Assembly (NCBI GenBank): GCA_030762175.1
Contig: CM060831.1
Location: 71,703,001-71,767,000 of the forward strand
Direction of reading: 5' to 3'
DNA length: 64,000 bases
DNA from: Metallyticus violacea
Lineage: Eukaryota; Arthropoda; Insecta; Mantodea; Metallyticidae
Below the pieces are notes generated by a model, which was given only the letters and a program-made list of their open reading frames with translations, was not told the origin of the DNA and searched no databases. Shown here piece after piece: positions 36,540-48,689 of this stretch. The position numbers and the translations under genes are program-made. Position 1 is the first letter of the stretch; the number at the start of each line of letters is the position of its first letter.

Positions 36540-36940
36540 TTGTTATAACTGGAATAATAGCGTGACATGCTCTAACAATTCCTAATCCTGCAATTAGAGG
36601 AGGGATCCAATGATTATCTGTTCTAATAAGATGATGCACCATCCCATTATCACGGTGAATTTTGGCGTGCGTTACTTGAATGATCACCGCTAAGGTTGGT
36701 CGTGGTATTGCAGATGACCTGACATTTTACAATTGGCCAGCCAGTGTACCTGGTCCTACTCAATGTGATTTTTTTCCCGCACAGAAATTATTTGTTTCGG
36801 TACATTTAGAGATACTTCCGATCGTTTTTGAAGATGAATTGGCGGTCCAAAATTTTCCTCAATATGGACGTGGTCTCGTTCTTAATATGACAAGTAGCAT
36901 CATCTTGATAAAACCAATGCTCATGATCTACCAATAAAGC
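36540..36940 (+). pseudogene. DDE transposase fragment (Tc1/mariner superfamily)
   Basis: Around 36625-36670 the plus strand reads DDAPSHYHGEFWRALLE, the conserved block around the second catalytic Asp (QQDGAPxHYH...). In the next frame DLTFYNWPASVPGPTQCDFF (~36715-36775) corresponds to the WPxRSPDLTPxDFFLWG motif. Both flanks are lost. Same transposase type as at 46.6 kb. Confidence 0.7.
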
Positions 36941-39055
36941 CACGAAATGCTGCACTTAATAGTACACGACACCATTTAGTATTTTAGGTTAAGAGAATCC
37001 AATTTTTTCGCAATATGACTCACCAGGCTTACTTTTTCTGCACGAAGCTATACTTTATGAAATTCACGAGGTTTTATTTATAATGGTTACAGCGTTTCTT
37101 GTATCTATCGGATTCAGTTCTTAGATAGCATTGGTAGCTTGACTAGCTTTAGAGCTTTGCATATATGGCTTGAAGATATTTATCAAATGAGTACGGGACT
37201 ATATGAAATCCCTGTATTTGTTGAAATATTCAATGCCACGATTTGGAAGACATAAACATACAATAAGAGGTTAAAATATAATAATTCGATTTTTCTACAT
37301 TCCTTTGGTAACAAGGTTATAAATATTTTATTTCCTTGATTTTTTATAACCGATATGGCCTATTTATTGCATCTATGGAATTTTCATGCAAATTTGACAG
37401 CTGGTGTTAATAAAACCAGTTTTAAGATATTAGCCGGTAGCATGCACTAAGGAAAATTTACTCAGCAGTATTTTATCAGTCAACTGTTAAATAAAGGTGC
37501 CGTCATAAATTCATGTAGGTAAGCAATATGGTTAATTCTTCTTCTCTTTAAAATAAACAATTTCTCGTATAATTATTTAGTATTTTTTCTACGGTATGTG
37601 GAATAAATAGATTTTAATGGTATAAAAAGCGTTGAATAGAAGTGTATTTTTAATTGCCAAATAAGATTTATAAGATCTTAAACAACTTGAGCAAAATAAT
37701 GTGTTTTTATAGCAAATTTAACCTTCAGTACCAGTTTTATAGTTTTAATAACATTTGGGAATTAAAAGCTCTTGTCATGAAACAAATAACCAATTATCAA
37801 CAAGAGCCATAAGAAAAAAAGCTGGTAGTATCTAGGGCAGAATTTCCTACATGTTCTTAAGTTGCTGACATACTTATTGCTATTACCATTACCATTAGCT
37901 CTAGCCAACGAGACATTCAAAATGGCAGCAATAGTGTTACTGATTCCCTAACCTAACCTAATTCTGAAGTTTAATCATGGGTATGGGGATTTAAATACGT
38001 CGACTTTTTGAGTCGACGCTTAGCTGAAAAGAAATAACTGACAGAGGTAAACCAACTATTTAATCAGACAGTCGGAAAAAAGCAACGTACACCGTTTTAA
38101 TAAAACATGCTGTGAAAATGTTACTTCGTTCTGTGGTAACATCATATTCTTTGTTGTTGTGTTGGCCTTACTTTCTTTTTTCAAGGGAAAAGGATATTCA
38201 GACAACAAGAGGCTTTGAAGTAAATAGTTTAATATTCTCTTAAAAAAAAAAGACACGAGATTTCTACAGATACAAATTCAAGAGATTCACCAAATTACCA
38301 TTTATATTTATTGGAAAAACCCTCTTGAAAAAAAACCATGAAAAATCCGGATTTGAACGACAAAACTATTCATAAATTTGCCGCCAAAAAAACCGATATA
38401 TAGCACAAACTTACATCCTCTAGAACAAGGGGCTATAGGAGACGAATATATGCATATAAATCAAGAGGGGAATAATGTATTATTATATATGTAAAGTGTT
38501 TAAAATATATATGATATTCTTTAATTAATTTTCTATCAATTATGTTTTTGCAATTTTCGCAATATAGTTCTACTGCAAAATTTCTAGTACTTGCTTATGC
38601 ATAATCTTCTAGTACATTCTATTTTTAAAGTACAGTGATTTAGTGTAATGGAAACAGAACGTTAAATGCAGGCTATTTTAAATATAACGGAGGCTAACAT
38701 TTTGGGAAATTCCACGCTCCGCTACTTAATTATCTCCAAACTAACAGAAGTTCTGATGGGAAAGCAACATACATTTGAGCAGTTTTTCTTACTTCTACTT
38801 TGATTCTGTTCACAAGGAAGGCAGGCTTTTGAAATTCTCTTATTCGAAAAAGAAGCAATATTCTTGAACCTGCAGGCTCCTGGCATACATCTGTGTTTAA
38901 GTGAAGTACATGGAAATTCAACTGAGCATCTGTGCCACAGCTGTAGGGAAATTCCGCGACTCTAACCGAGCACTAAAAGAGAGACCCTCGATATCTGGCT
39001 CTCAATGGTAACCACAGTGGCTAACCATGTTCAAAACTCAAGCTAGCAAAAATCA
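36941..39055. other. AT-rich DNA with a short telomere-like run and a hairpin
   Basis: Contains three CCTAA units at 37947-37961 and a perfect 8-bp stem (CGTCGACT/AGTCGACG) with a 5-base loop at 37998-38018. No coding signal is recognised. Confidence 0.45.
37947..37961. repeat. Short interstitial telomere-like run, (CCTAA)3
   Basis: Three perfect CCTAA units, the complement of the arthropod telomere unit TTAGG. Short enough to occur by chance, but a six-unit run also occurs at 61611. Confidence 0.6.
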
Positions 39056-39059
39056 TGTA

Positions 39060-39360
39060 GGTAGGTGGAATGGTTTAAAACTTTCCCAAGAGATGGCAGC
39101 ACGAGTAGAGCAGGACTAAAGCAGACAAAGGGGTTAATGAAAATGGACGTGGACAGGGCAGACAATTACGGGGAAGCCTGGTCTTGTGACAGAATGGTAG
39201 TTAAATTAGTTGAACTCCATTTCGGTACTTGTTTTTATGTGCTACATGACAACACACTAGCGCATTATCCAGCTCTTGCTTCGCCGTCTGTTAAGCGTTC
39301 TCCTATTAAAACCATTTTTATGATAAAAGTCTTTTTACCCCTGCTGCATAAGAAAATGTA
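39060..39360 (+). pseudogene. Internally deleted mariner relic
   Basis: EWFKTFPRDGSTS at the 5' end matches the WFKRFKxGxxS helix-turn-helix linker. After a deletion, the same frame gives FYVLHDNTLAHYPAL, the block containing the second catalytic Asp. About 200 codons that should separate these blocks are missing. The frame itself is open for 98 codons, but by chance rather than function. Confidence 0.6.
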
Positions 39361-39533
39361 AGTGTTACGGCGTTTCGCTAGTGTTTTCTGACATTTACGC
39401 TTTCATCTGTTTTAACATGTAACAAGCTCTCGACCGTCTTTTTTTTTTTCACCCTAATAAAAGAAAACATAAACGACACGATAATACTGACCGTGATTAT
39501 GTTTACTGTTCTATTTTAGATAGAGACTGAAGG

Positions 39534-39536
<3 letters not shown>

Positions 39537-39576
<40 letters not shown>

Positions 39577-39577
39577 T
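39537..39577. repeat. (ATT)n microsatellite at a SINE tail
   Basis: About 13 ATT units abut the 3' end of the minus-strand SINE family 1 copy at 39578, so the run probably grew from that SINE's A-rich tail. Confidence 0.95.
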
Positions 39578-39796
39578 ACGGACGCTCTTTAACATCTCAG
39601 GTCATCAGCATCCCATTCAACTCAGGGCGTGAAACGGCCGACAAATTTTGCTCAGAGGCCTCTCTTTCAGGCTTGAGGTTCTTTTTCGTGCCGCAAATGC
39701 ACGACACGGGACCCACGGCTTTACTTCCCTTCCGAAGGAAGCCATACTTAGGATTTTTACGCCCGAAAAAATCCATCGCTCTTGGCCGGGTTCGAA
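39578..39796 (-). mobile_element. 5'-truncated SINE family 1 copy
   Basis: The body is highly similar to the copy at 15.3 kb but stops inside the B box (GGGTTCGAA at 39788-39796), so the A box and most of the tRNA-like head are absent. Head truncation fits incomplete reverse transcription. The 67-codon open frames here are SINE sequence. Confidence 0.9.
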
Positions 39797-40261
39797 ACAA
39801 TAAAATTTGTATCTATACATAACGTAATTTTCACATGCATTCTACCTTTCATTGGAATCGCCGATAAGCCTGATATATTAGGGTGCAGTGAACTGATACA
39901 TTTTTTGGCGTTACCTATTAATCTTAATTTGAACTAAACACTATCATCAACGTTTTATGTTCCTTGCCTCTCTGACCAACATTTAATTACTACAGTCTAA
40001 TTATTTAATATTTTCTGCAATTTTGAACTACGGAGATTACTTAAAAAAATGATCGCTTAGTGGTGACGAAATATCTTTTCTTAAAAGGAACACGGTCCAA
40101 AGTTTTGCCATTATATTTTAGTTACATTAAGTGATAAAAGCTCATTTTACTCCACAGCCAAAAATTGGTCATTTCTTGAAAGTTGAACATCATGCTGTAA
40201 GACCAACTGAAACTACAATTGTAAATGTGGATGCCATTCGTAGTATGATAAAGTGCGGAAC
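39797..40261. other. AT-rich DNA, no recognised feature
   Basis: No motif, repeat or frame of interest seen. Confidence 0.5.
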
Positions 40262-40264
40262 AAC

Positions 40265-40545
40265 ATTTTTTAAATAGTGTTTAAAGTCCATTTTAACTAC
40301 TGAGGCATTGCAGGCGATGGTCACTGATGATACATAACATGAAATGATAAACTGGGAAAGGATTTTTTAAAGGAGGGAAGTGTTCCAGAATTAAGTTTAG
40401 TTACCTCCCGGCATTTGTCATTTATGACGACCGAGGAAAACCTGGGGGGGGGGGGAAACCCCTCAATCAGGAAGGACGATCCTGGTGAGAATCGAATCCC
40501 AGACCTCCCATTCACAAATCTTCTCCATAAAGACCTCGACATCTG
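40265..40545 (-). mobile_element. SINE family 2 copy with a poly-G interruption
   Basis: Minus-strand head ATGTCGAGGTCTTTATGGAG is a decayed type II tRNA D-arm, followed by a B-box-like GGATTCGATTC. The body matches other copies (GGTTTTCCTCGGTCGTCATAA, 'ggtaact...cttaattctgg'). A run of about 13 G replaces part of the segment at 40445-40457. Confidence 0.8.
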
Positions 40546-40799
40546 TGGCAATTTTTCAGCGTTGATAATGCTACTTTTGTACATTAAAACTGAGCAGAAT
40601 CTTTCCTGTTTCTCACGTTATTAGGATTATATGAGGGTGCCTCAATAAATAAAGAATAAACGGATAAATTATTTACTCTCATTTCACACGGATATCTTTT
40701 AGTATTAAATATGTACTGAAAGAGACTACAGCGACGTGACAATGTTGTTTTCCTAAACAACTCTTATGCACCTCGTTCCTCATTCATATCATATCAAAG

Positions 40800-42140
40800 T
40801 AACATAAGCAGTTGTATGATTGTAATTTCAGTACATGGAACAAAGGCAGACAAGACTGTCAAGGCTTGTCCCGACTACATTGGACAAATGAAAAATATCT
40901 GCTAAGAAGACAGCAGAAACCCTGAAAAGAAATAAAAATGTAATGTGCTGCACTTCTTGACTTACTTATGTAGCTATTGATCTTCATACACCGAGAAAAG
41001 CTTTCAAAAATGCTTCTTCAAGAAAAAGGTCATTAGCAGTTGAATCTGAGGCGTCCAGATAATTACTACGAATCACGATAATTTTAATAGCGATATATAG
41101 CGCCTTTCACTTATGAATATTATACTCTATATACATTAACCATTAATACTGTAAAACTTCAATATTTACCTTCGAAAAAGAGCAAGGAAGTGCGAATGCT
41201 TTTCCAGAAGCCACTAAGTTCATCGGCCATAAAGAGACACTCCTTTTGTCAGGGCAAACAAAATACATTATGTCCAACATAAATAATTTGCACATTCAAA
41301 TATGTGCTGTTAGAAACTTCAACAGCGATCTCTGAAAAGCATGATAGATTTGCTAATTTGTCTTTGCATTTGCGATTTAGCAGAAATGAATTGGACATTC
41401 CCTGTAGTTGGATCCAGCTTTGTTTCTCCAGATCGTGTTTGGAAGAAGAGCATGAAACGTAAACTTTTGACACTAGATTTCTATGAGACAGCCTTCAGTG
41501 AAGAAGTCACAGTTTTCAGACTTGGAGTTAGCGCTTACCTAGATGAAGTTAGAGAAAGATTAGAAAATTCTTCTAACATTTTTCTCCGACAGTTTGCACA
41601 GGAAACTAAGAAATTTCGATGAGCTCTATGTGGCGGTCTACCAAGGTCTCTTAAAATTGAAAACATACAAGGTCAATGTTATCCAAGAATTGCTGCCAAA
41701 TGATCCCGAGATTCAGTAAATTTCCGTAATAAGAATTACGTTAATAATGGCCACTGATAACTGATCCACGCTTAATTCACTTCTTGAAATACAGATAAAT
41801 CCAAATTTCCGCTGCAGTGTGCAATAAATGCGTACAGAATTATATGATCTATATTTTTTAAAGCTTCAGTCAATACACAGAGATGCCATACAGCATTCTT
41901 TGAAAAATTGAGCGACATTGAATGTCAACCCGGGCATTTCCAACAAGACTGTACCACAGTACATGCATCTGATGGATCATTAAACAGAATTCAGAAAAAA
42001 ATTTTGAAGACAATAATTAGTATGGTTTTCTGGACCCCATATCCCCTGCTTTAAGTTTATGCAACTTCAATTCATGGAAAAAGTTGGCATTTAGGTAGAA
42101 TAAATTCCCACACATTAGAACTAAAAAATAATCCGATTAA
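40800..42140 (+). pseudogene. Tc1/mariner-superfamily DDE transposase relic
   Basis: Near 41665-41710 the plus strand reads TYKVNVIQELLPNDPE, matching the (P)YKVQxxQxLxPxD motif of this transposase group. LLEIQINPNF (~41785) matches the following ...LEIDPNF segment. Near 41940 FQQDCTTVHASDGSLN matches the FQQDGATxHTA catalytic block. The Trp-Pro-Pro and LWG motifs that should follow are only faintly recognisable. HTLEL near 42115 fits the usual C-terminal continuation. The region upstream to ~40800 may hold the helix-turn-helix part but is too eroded to confirm. The first block's 93-codon frame at 41341-41622 has no recognised motif. Confidence 0.6.
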
Positions 42141-44823
42141 CTGAGTGCTGCCAGTGAAAATTTCCTTATAATGCTAGAAAGGTTTGAATGTAGGAGGAAA
42201 ATATTTCCGGCATCTCGTCATAAAGTATGTGCTTACAGTCGCTGAACTAAAATTGTGAAAACCTGAATCAGTCTGATTCGCCACCTGCCTTGAAGTGGGC
42301 GACTCGACCGTGAAAGACCCTGTAGTTTACTTTTTTTATTAAAGCAACACTCTTTACGGAAACTTTTTTCTTCTAAGCCTAAGAAATAGCAGAGAAGTTG
42401 ATGCCTGAATAATGTTTTTTTTTTTTATTAATACAGAACTAGAGAACAGCTCCATGTTTGAGGCAATGAAATTATTAGGAACCAATGGAAAAGGTTTTTG
42501 ATAAAAATAACCACTTTTATAATAGGGTTACAATTCGGTGGCTAAACTCTGTTATAAATATATACACAACATTTTCGAGCATTTCTATACGTAAAATTTT
42601 AGCGTTAAACTTAGAACATTATTGAATTTAGCATTAAGTAATGAGAAATACATTATAGTTATAAATGACAATTTCGATTACATGACTAATGCTACTCTGT
42701 GTTATTTTCTACTCGTTTGAGTTACAAATTGCTTATTTAAGGGAATGCATCTTGTGTAATTTGGAGAAAAATAATTGAAAAATGTTTTTTTTTGGTTTAA
42801 AATATTATTTATATTCCTTTTATTATCCATTGATATCTATTAGACCTCCGAATGATTTAAATGGCGGCTACGTCACGATTTAAATCTCCTTGTGGGTGGT
42901 ACTTAAATCTCTTTTTGCTGCAAAACTTGGTGACATTTTCATATTTGAACGACTTGATTGTAAGTTTGAAAGTAAGAGTGAGAAGATAAAAAGACATCAT
43001 CTGGGATTTTCAGAAAACATGATAATAATACGTGACATAATTTGATCTTTTAGATGAAATACATTAATTGTTACATAATTTTAAATATTACAATTATGAA
43101 CAATTTAAAAGAAATGATACATTTTTGCATAAAATTTTGTTTCTCCAAAACTTTATCGTAAACAAATAAAACATGTCTGTTTTATAACTACATTCTAATA
43201 CTCTAAAACCATAACAAAACTATCAATTAAAACTTTTTTGAAAAACTATTATAAATATAAATAAAAGAATTAAGTTAGGAACACTAAAATCTAAATGATT
43301 CCATTTATCCCAAAATTTCAAACAATTTAGAAAAAATTATGAACTTTAGCTATTTTCACACACATGTCCCCTTTACAATAATTGATAATTTCTATTAGTT
43401 GGCCGATGCTACACCCTGCATTATTTTCTATTTGTTTCTGTTAGAACTTGATTTTTAAGGACACAATCACCAATGGTTTATAGCTACTAGGAAGAAAATG
43501 AATGCATAGTAAAGCACTGATTCAGTGGAGAGAAACGAAAAAGAAAATCGGAGATTAGCTTTCGTACGTTACGCAGATTTTGCTGCACGCTTATAGCAAA
43601 AGTAATTTCGGGAAGTTTCAGGAGGGGGAGGATTGGGCATGAGAACCGGCCTTGGTTTGCTACGAGCCCAAACAAACTGATTAATTCACGTGACTGCAGG
43701 GTACGCCCGACCTTTTCTCTTGTACAGGTCAACTTAACCCATTCTCTATTGATTGAACCCTGTAGAACAGTGCTATGGAATCACCTGCAATGCTTGGCAT
43801 GCACCAGCAATGATTTTCACAGCATTCCCATCCTAAAGCAGCACAAAAGGTAAATCTTTATTAAGGGATTTTGGATTTTGTGGAACTTTAGAATTTTTTG
43901 TTTACATTATAACATTCCAAAGGCTCAGAACTATTTAGATTGTGATCTCATATGCCGTCAGTGAGGGAGAATCTCATACTATAAACAAAGTATAAAAATC
44001 AAAATTCTTTTTTTACAAAAGTTTCAAAAATGTCGGTATACTGATGGGAATTTGTTAAAAATGTCTTAGAACTTTATTATTACAAAGACTATAAATCTTG
44101 ACAATGTGGCGCAGATGTTGCTCAATTTGTTAAAACGTTTGCCCTTCGCTTAGGTGACTCAAATGCGATCGTAAGTGGAGTTTGTGGCGGGAAAAGCGGT
44201 TTTTCTTGCAATCGTTCAGTTATGACCTTCACTAGTGCAATGCGGTAGGCTGAAGCCCGTGTTTGACTTGGGAACTGGCTCACACCATGCTCTCTACACT
44301 CCTCAATTTCGAAACCTTGTATTCGTCCATGAATTGACCATTGGAACACATCCTATATACTAATAAGTGTTTTAGTTTTCTACAATGATTATTTAATATT
44401 TCATTTTCTTTGTGTATATATCTAATTAACAAAATTAGTTTTAAATAAATGCACAATTTTAGAAGTGCAAGTGAATTCCAAACAAATATTAGACGCAAAC
44501 AACAATCATTATTTACATTCTACGATTTTGGACTTATTTTGCCTACTTTCTTTCAAACTACAAATAACATTATCATACTTGCTCCATGGCTGATCATTTA
44601 CATTACTTTTGACCTTTCTATACCTTTACTACCTTTTATCAAGTTCGCCAAAAACTGAAATAAACGCTAGTAACGTTTTGTATTATTTAGTTTTTTTTCG
44701 TCGTCATATTTTTATAAGCTTAGGATTGGTATGCGTTTGTTTTTTATCTGCAAGGTTTTAAAAATAATGTACAGACGCGCAGGAGACATTTTTAAATAAC
44801 TTAGGTAACCGACAGGGGTAAAA

Positions 44824-44871
<48 letters not shown>

Positions 44872-45959
44872 AATTCGCGATTTATTTACTCTGATCCTTT
44901 ACGAAAATTTTCATTGAAGTATTTTTATCGTATGTGAGAATTTCAACGCCTCATGAGAGGATTTAAATACTCTTGCACATGTGGGCGTGGCCTTGCTAGC
45001 AAAACTCTACCAGTTTATTGTGCCATCATTTATTGCATAGATACTTTTATGTTACACCTGAATATCATGTTGGTTGTCTTCCGATGTATTCAAGGATTTG
45101 TTTTGAATGGCTTGTACATTTGTTTTGAATAAGTTTCTTGTCTTTTATTGCTATGATGCATTAAATACTGCTTTTATTTTGTAAATAGGAGTTTAGTTTA
45201 TTTAGTTATGTTAAGAGAACTGTTTGAAACTTGATGCAGTGCAAAAAGAAATACTTCGAAACAAGGCCTTTGCAAATCACTCACAGTTGCAGGATTTCCA
45301 GTAACCTTTATGAACTCAAAATTTAAATACATTTTCCTCAATTTTAAATTTTAGAGGTTTTACAACTCTTAAAATACTCTTTATTATGAAATTTTAAAGT
45401 AATCGATTGGAATTTTGTAGTAGCGTTTAAAATAGAAATTGAAACTTACTATGCAATAATTACTCTCATGATTTCTTCCATCGATCTGAAAAATGTACCG
45501 ATGGTCATGGAATTTAAAACAAAATTATGAATATACAAGAGAAAAAAAAAAACATCCTTCCTTTATGATATTAATATTTTATTAAATTTATTCATCGAGA
45601 TTTTAAGTACAAAATTACATAAGAAAAGAATAAAAATTGCTTAGTAAGGAGCATTTTAAGAAAATATTTTAAATTTTCTTTTGAAAAAAGCATTATATGA
45701 AAACATCTTCACTTATAAAAAACATATTTTATACCAGAATCCATATAATGAAAAATAATAAAAAGTAATCAAATCAGTCTATTAAGAATAGCATTTTTAA
45801 GAATTCACATATCGGTTGATTTAAATGCTTATGAAAGAATTTCCTTTTTTTTTTTTTTTACTAATTTCCTAGTACTATCTTAAAGACTACCACGAATTTT
45901 CAGTGAAAGAATCTGAGAGATGTTGTAATTCCCAATAATATGTTACACAGGTTTGTCAC
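42141..45959. other. AT-rich DNA with an (AT)n microsatellite
   Basis: Two GC-richer patches, 43490-43760 and 44110-44345, have minus-strand frames of 75-81 codons without recognised motifs; the second follows a weak acceptor-like TATATAG. I do not call genes here. A (AT)n run is at 44826-44869. Confidence 0.4.
44826..44869. repeat. (AT)n microsatellite
   Basis: Twenty-two uninterrupted AT units. Confidence 0.97.
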
Positions 45960-46016
45960 AAACACAAAGCACTAATCACTGTTCCGAATGACCGCCTCTG
46001 GTCTGCACACAGTCCG

Positions 46017-46373
46017 TTAGTCTTTGAGGTCACTCGCCAATTGCGTTACACAGGTATCTGCTAGGAAATCCGCTATAGCCTTCATAAGAGAGCGCCGCTG
46101 GCTAGTGACTGTGTGGTGTATTTTCTGGTAGGCAGCAATATATAATCCACAGGATGAGGTCAGGACTAGCGATTGGCATATTCCTCTCGAGACGCCGCTA
46201 GGCTGCTGAAGTCTTGAGGCACTAGCTACTTCCAAATCCTGCTGAACGCTCCACTCTCGACTGTGCAAGAGGAGGCCATCAAGACTTGGCCACTGTCTCA
46301 TGCACTTCTTGTACATTTCTTTTTTTAAATTTTGAATATACCCCAGTGCCTGTGCAATATTACGTGTTTTCAC
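46017..46373 (-). other. Unidentified GC-richer open frame, 118 codons
   Basis: Minus-strand frame beginning MKTRNIAQALGYIQ and ending ASDLKD-stop, noticeably GC-richer than its flanks in the second half, from about 46300 downwards. The middle (SREWSVQQDLEVASASRLQQ) and the end (ADFLADTCVTQLASDLKD) look like real protein sequence, but I recognise no family. It lies 70 bases from the end of the DDE transposon at 46447. It could be a piece of another mobile element or a gene fragment; the N-terminal Met lies in AT-rich sequence and is doubtful. Confidence 0.35.
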
Positions 46374-46446
46374 CTTCTATGTTATAAATTATCATATTCA
46401 GTAATTATATATTAATATATATATAATTATATACTTATATATACAG

Positions 46447-47178
46447 AGGGTGCCAAAATGTATACACACTTCAAACAAAGAAAAAAACTGTGTTAACATA
46501 TCAAAAACTGAATTCATACAAGCAGAAAATGACGAGCACTAATCATCTTACACTTTTAAAGTCACAACAGTTGCTCAAAATACCCGCTATCGGCGTCGAT
46601 GCACTTCTGAGTATGTTGAGCTACTGATTGAGCAACATTTGCGAAAAATGTCCTTAGCGATTGCAGCATATGCCGTTTCAGTTTCTTCCCGAAGTGTTGT
46701 CACTGTAGCTGGTTTTCTACGGCATACAACCTCCTTAAGAGTTCCCCATAGGTAGAAGTCCAACAGAATTAGATCTGGAGAACGCGGTGGAAACTCAGTC
46801 GGACTTCTTCGTCCTATCCAGTGCCTTGGAAGATTGTCATCAAGGTGCATGTGGCAATGTGGTGGTGTACCATTGTGTTGCATACAAACCACGAGTCTCA
46901 AATTTGTCTGGAATGTGTGCAATTGTTACTCGTGTTGGCGGTTCTGTTCTCCCCATTGCCTTTGAACTTCAACAACATTCTCGGTTTTTCAATACCACTT
47001 CAAAATTACTTTTCCGCTGTTCAAACGATAATCTTGGTTCTATTTTGTTGTAGCAATGCTAGCATATTGTAATGCGAGTCACATCTGTTTATAGAACATC
47101 ATGTTATACATTACTGTTGTTTTTCGGTCCAACTTTGAAATATATTAAATAGATATCTACTGTGAAAGTGCGTATACC
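46447..47178 (-). mobile_element. Short Tc1/mariner-superfamily element with TIRs and DDE C-terminal half
   Basis: The left end has TGTATACACACTTCAAA (from 46459) and the right end, reverse-complemented, GGTATACGCACTTTCAC (to ~47178), which are matching inverted termini. On the minus strand an open frame (46922-46587) reads VCMQHNGTPPHCHMHLDDNL, then PRHWIGRRSPTEFPPRSPDL with LDFYLWGTLKEVV and RRKPATVTTLREE. This is a textbook C-terminal half of this transposase family, but the QQDGAPPH catalytic Asp is Asn (QHNGTPPH). The N-terminal half is missing, so the element is internally deleted to ~0.73 kb and cannot act on its own. Confidence 0.85.
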
Positions 47179-47199
47179 TTTTTACTATTTACTATGTCT

Positions 47200-47520
47200 A
47201 TATATGTGTACTGCTTAGGTTGTGTTATCATAAATTTATAGAATTTTATAAACTGATTGAACACTTTTATGCAACAGTTTATGAGCTGTGTATAAGTCAA
47301 TGGCCAATCTCGTCCTTTCTTCCTGATGTCTTCAGCGATGTCCTCTGTTATGCTGTGTCTCCACACTCATAAATCAAATGGTTCACTGTTTGTTGTCCTT
47401 TATCTGAAGCTGTTTCTAGCTCCCCGTCAATTATACAGTAATACAAATAGTCAATATTTATAATTTTAGGGATCAGCAACTCTGTAATTAGGTGCAAGTA
47501 TGTTGTGCATTTTCTTTCAG
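47200..47520 (-). pseudogene. LINE 3' terminal fragment, distal part of a split copy
   Basis: In shifting minus-strand frames it reads PKIINIDYLYYC then DKGQQTVNHLIYECGDT and RTSLKTSGRK. This is the C-terminal region that follows RNase H in Jockey/R1-type LINEs (C..C......QT..HLi..C....R..L). It probably belongs to the same copy as the RNase H fragment at 48.7-49.1 kb, with about 1 kb inserted between. Confidence 0.6.
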
Positions 47521-47869
47521 TGGAGGAATTTTAATGACATATGTAGAATTAATATTGTATAGCGTTTAAAAAAAAAAAAAAAAACGTAATCAGGTAAGGG
47601 AAAGCTCTCGTCTTTCTCCGAACGCAGAAAAACTTGGCAAAAGGCAAACAATGCAAGGTAATCCCTTCTGGTATGTAACTAGGATTGAAAATGCCCCTGC
47701 CTCAGGGCAAACACCCGGCAAAGTTGCAGGTGTCCGAGTAAAAGAATCGTTGACAGTAACGTATGAAATTTGGTTAAATTCATCTTACTGACGAATAGCG
47801 AAGCATTTGACTTGAAAAAATTCTTCCAGCGAATAGAAATGAAATTCAGTGAGGTAAGCACTCACCCAT

Positions 47870-48320
47870 GAGACACGTTAACACAAAATTGGCGGGAGTA
47901 TTTCGCGCCGTTGTTTACGGATGGTGTCGAGTAATATTATGTATAAAAGGGCTACATTTTTCCCAAAACTGGGCAGTCTCAGAATTTTCCGGACCGTGTG
48001 GCTGCCGTCGCCCGGAGATCAGCGGAAGAGCGGTCTAAGTACCTAGTACCAGTTCCGGCGACGAAGTTTGAGCGCCAGTCGCCACGTTAACTGCCGATAT
48101 AACTTTGAGCTGCATTAAGAACTCAGTTGAAATTACAATTTCTTTACACTGGGCACCTTTTGGTCAACGCAATAAATATACATGTTTGCCAAGATTATCT
48201 TGCTATGGTTGGACGAAAGACTTGAGTTCACCCGGATATTCACGTTAGAAGAATAAACTATATCAGCAAAGTAAATAACGAAGCTCATTTGTCGTTACTT
48301 TCGGAATCCCATTTTACTCA
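47870..48320 (+). promoter_or_regulatory. LTR-like block: TATA box, initiator and poly(A) signal
   Basis: A GC-richer block with TATAAAAGGG at 47942-47951, a possible initiator GCAGTC centred on 47975 (about 32 bases further), and AATAAA at 48171-48176. A promoter and a polyadenylation signal ~230 bases apart, with no coding sequence between them, is the layout of a retrotransposon LTR (U3-R-U5). It lies between two parts of a minus-strand LINE, which supports an insertion. I could not define the LTR ends, a target duplication or a primer binding site. A host promoter is the alternative. Confidence 0.45.
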
Positions 48321-48689
48321 GGCCCGGCGATTAGCTTATAACCGCCAAAATACAGCGAAACGCCCTTGAGAGAGTCTCATCGAAGAAGAGTAGGGGGTGA
48401 TCTGCTGCAGCCGTGGCGAGACCTGCGTACAGCGGGCACAAATTATTTACCGCAGCGTCCATAAAACCCAATTCTGTTCCCCACCAGCCTTCCTTCTTCA
48501 TAGCTAAACTTTTTATTACCAGTGATCCGGCGTGAAAGGCTTGTTTATCGACGACTACCTACAATCTGATATGCCACATGTACATGTGGATTGTTGTATG
48601 ATGTGGAATCTATGAAGGTATGGCATTACCTGTGATGATTCCTGTGAACTCAGGGGTTGAAGGTATTTTTAGCTTCAGCCTTGCTATTT

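Noticed and set aside
39060..39360. A functional 98-codon gene
   Set aside because: Its two recognisable blocks are mariner segments that should be ~200 residues apart; it is an internally deleted relic.
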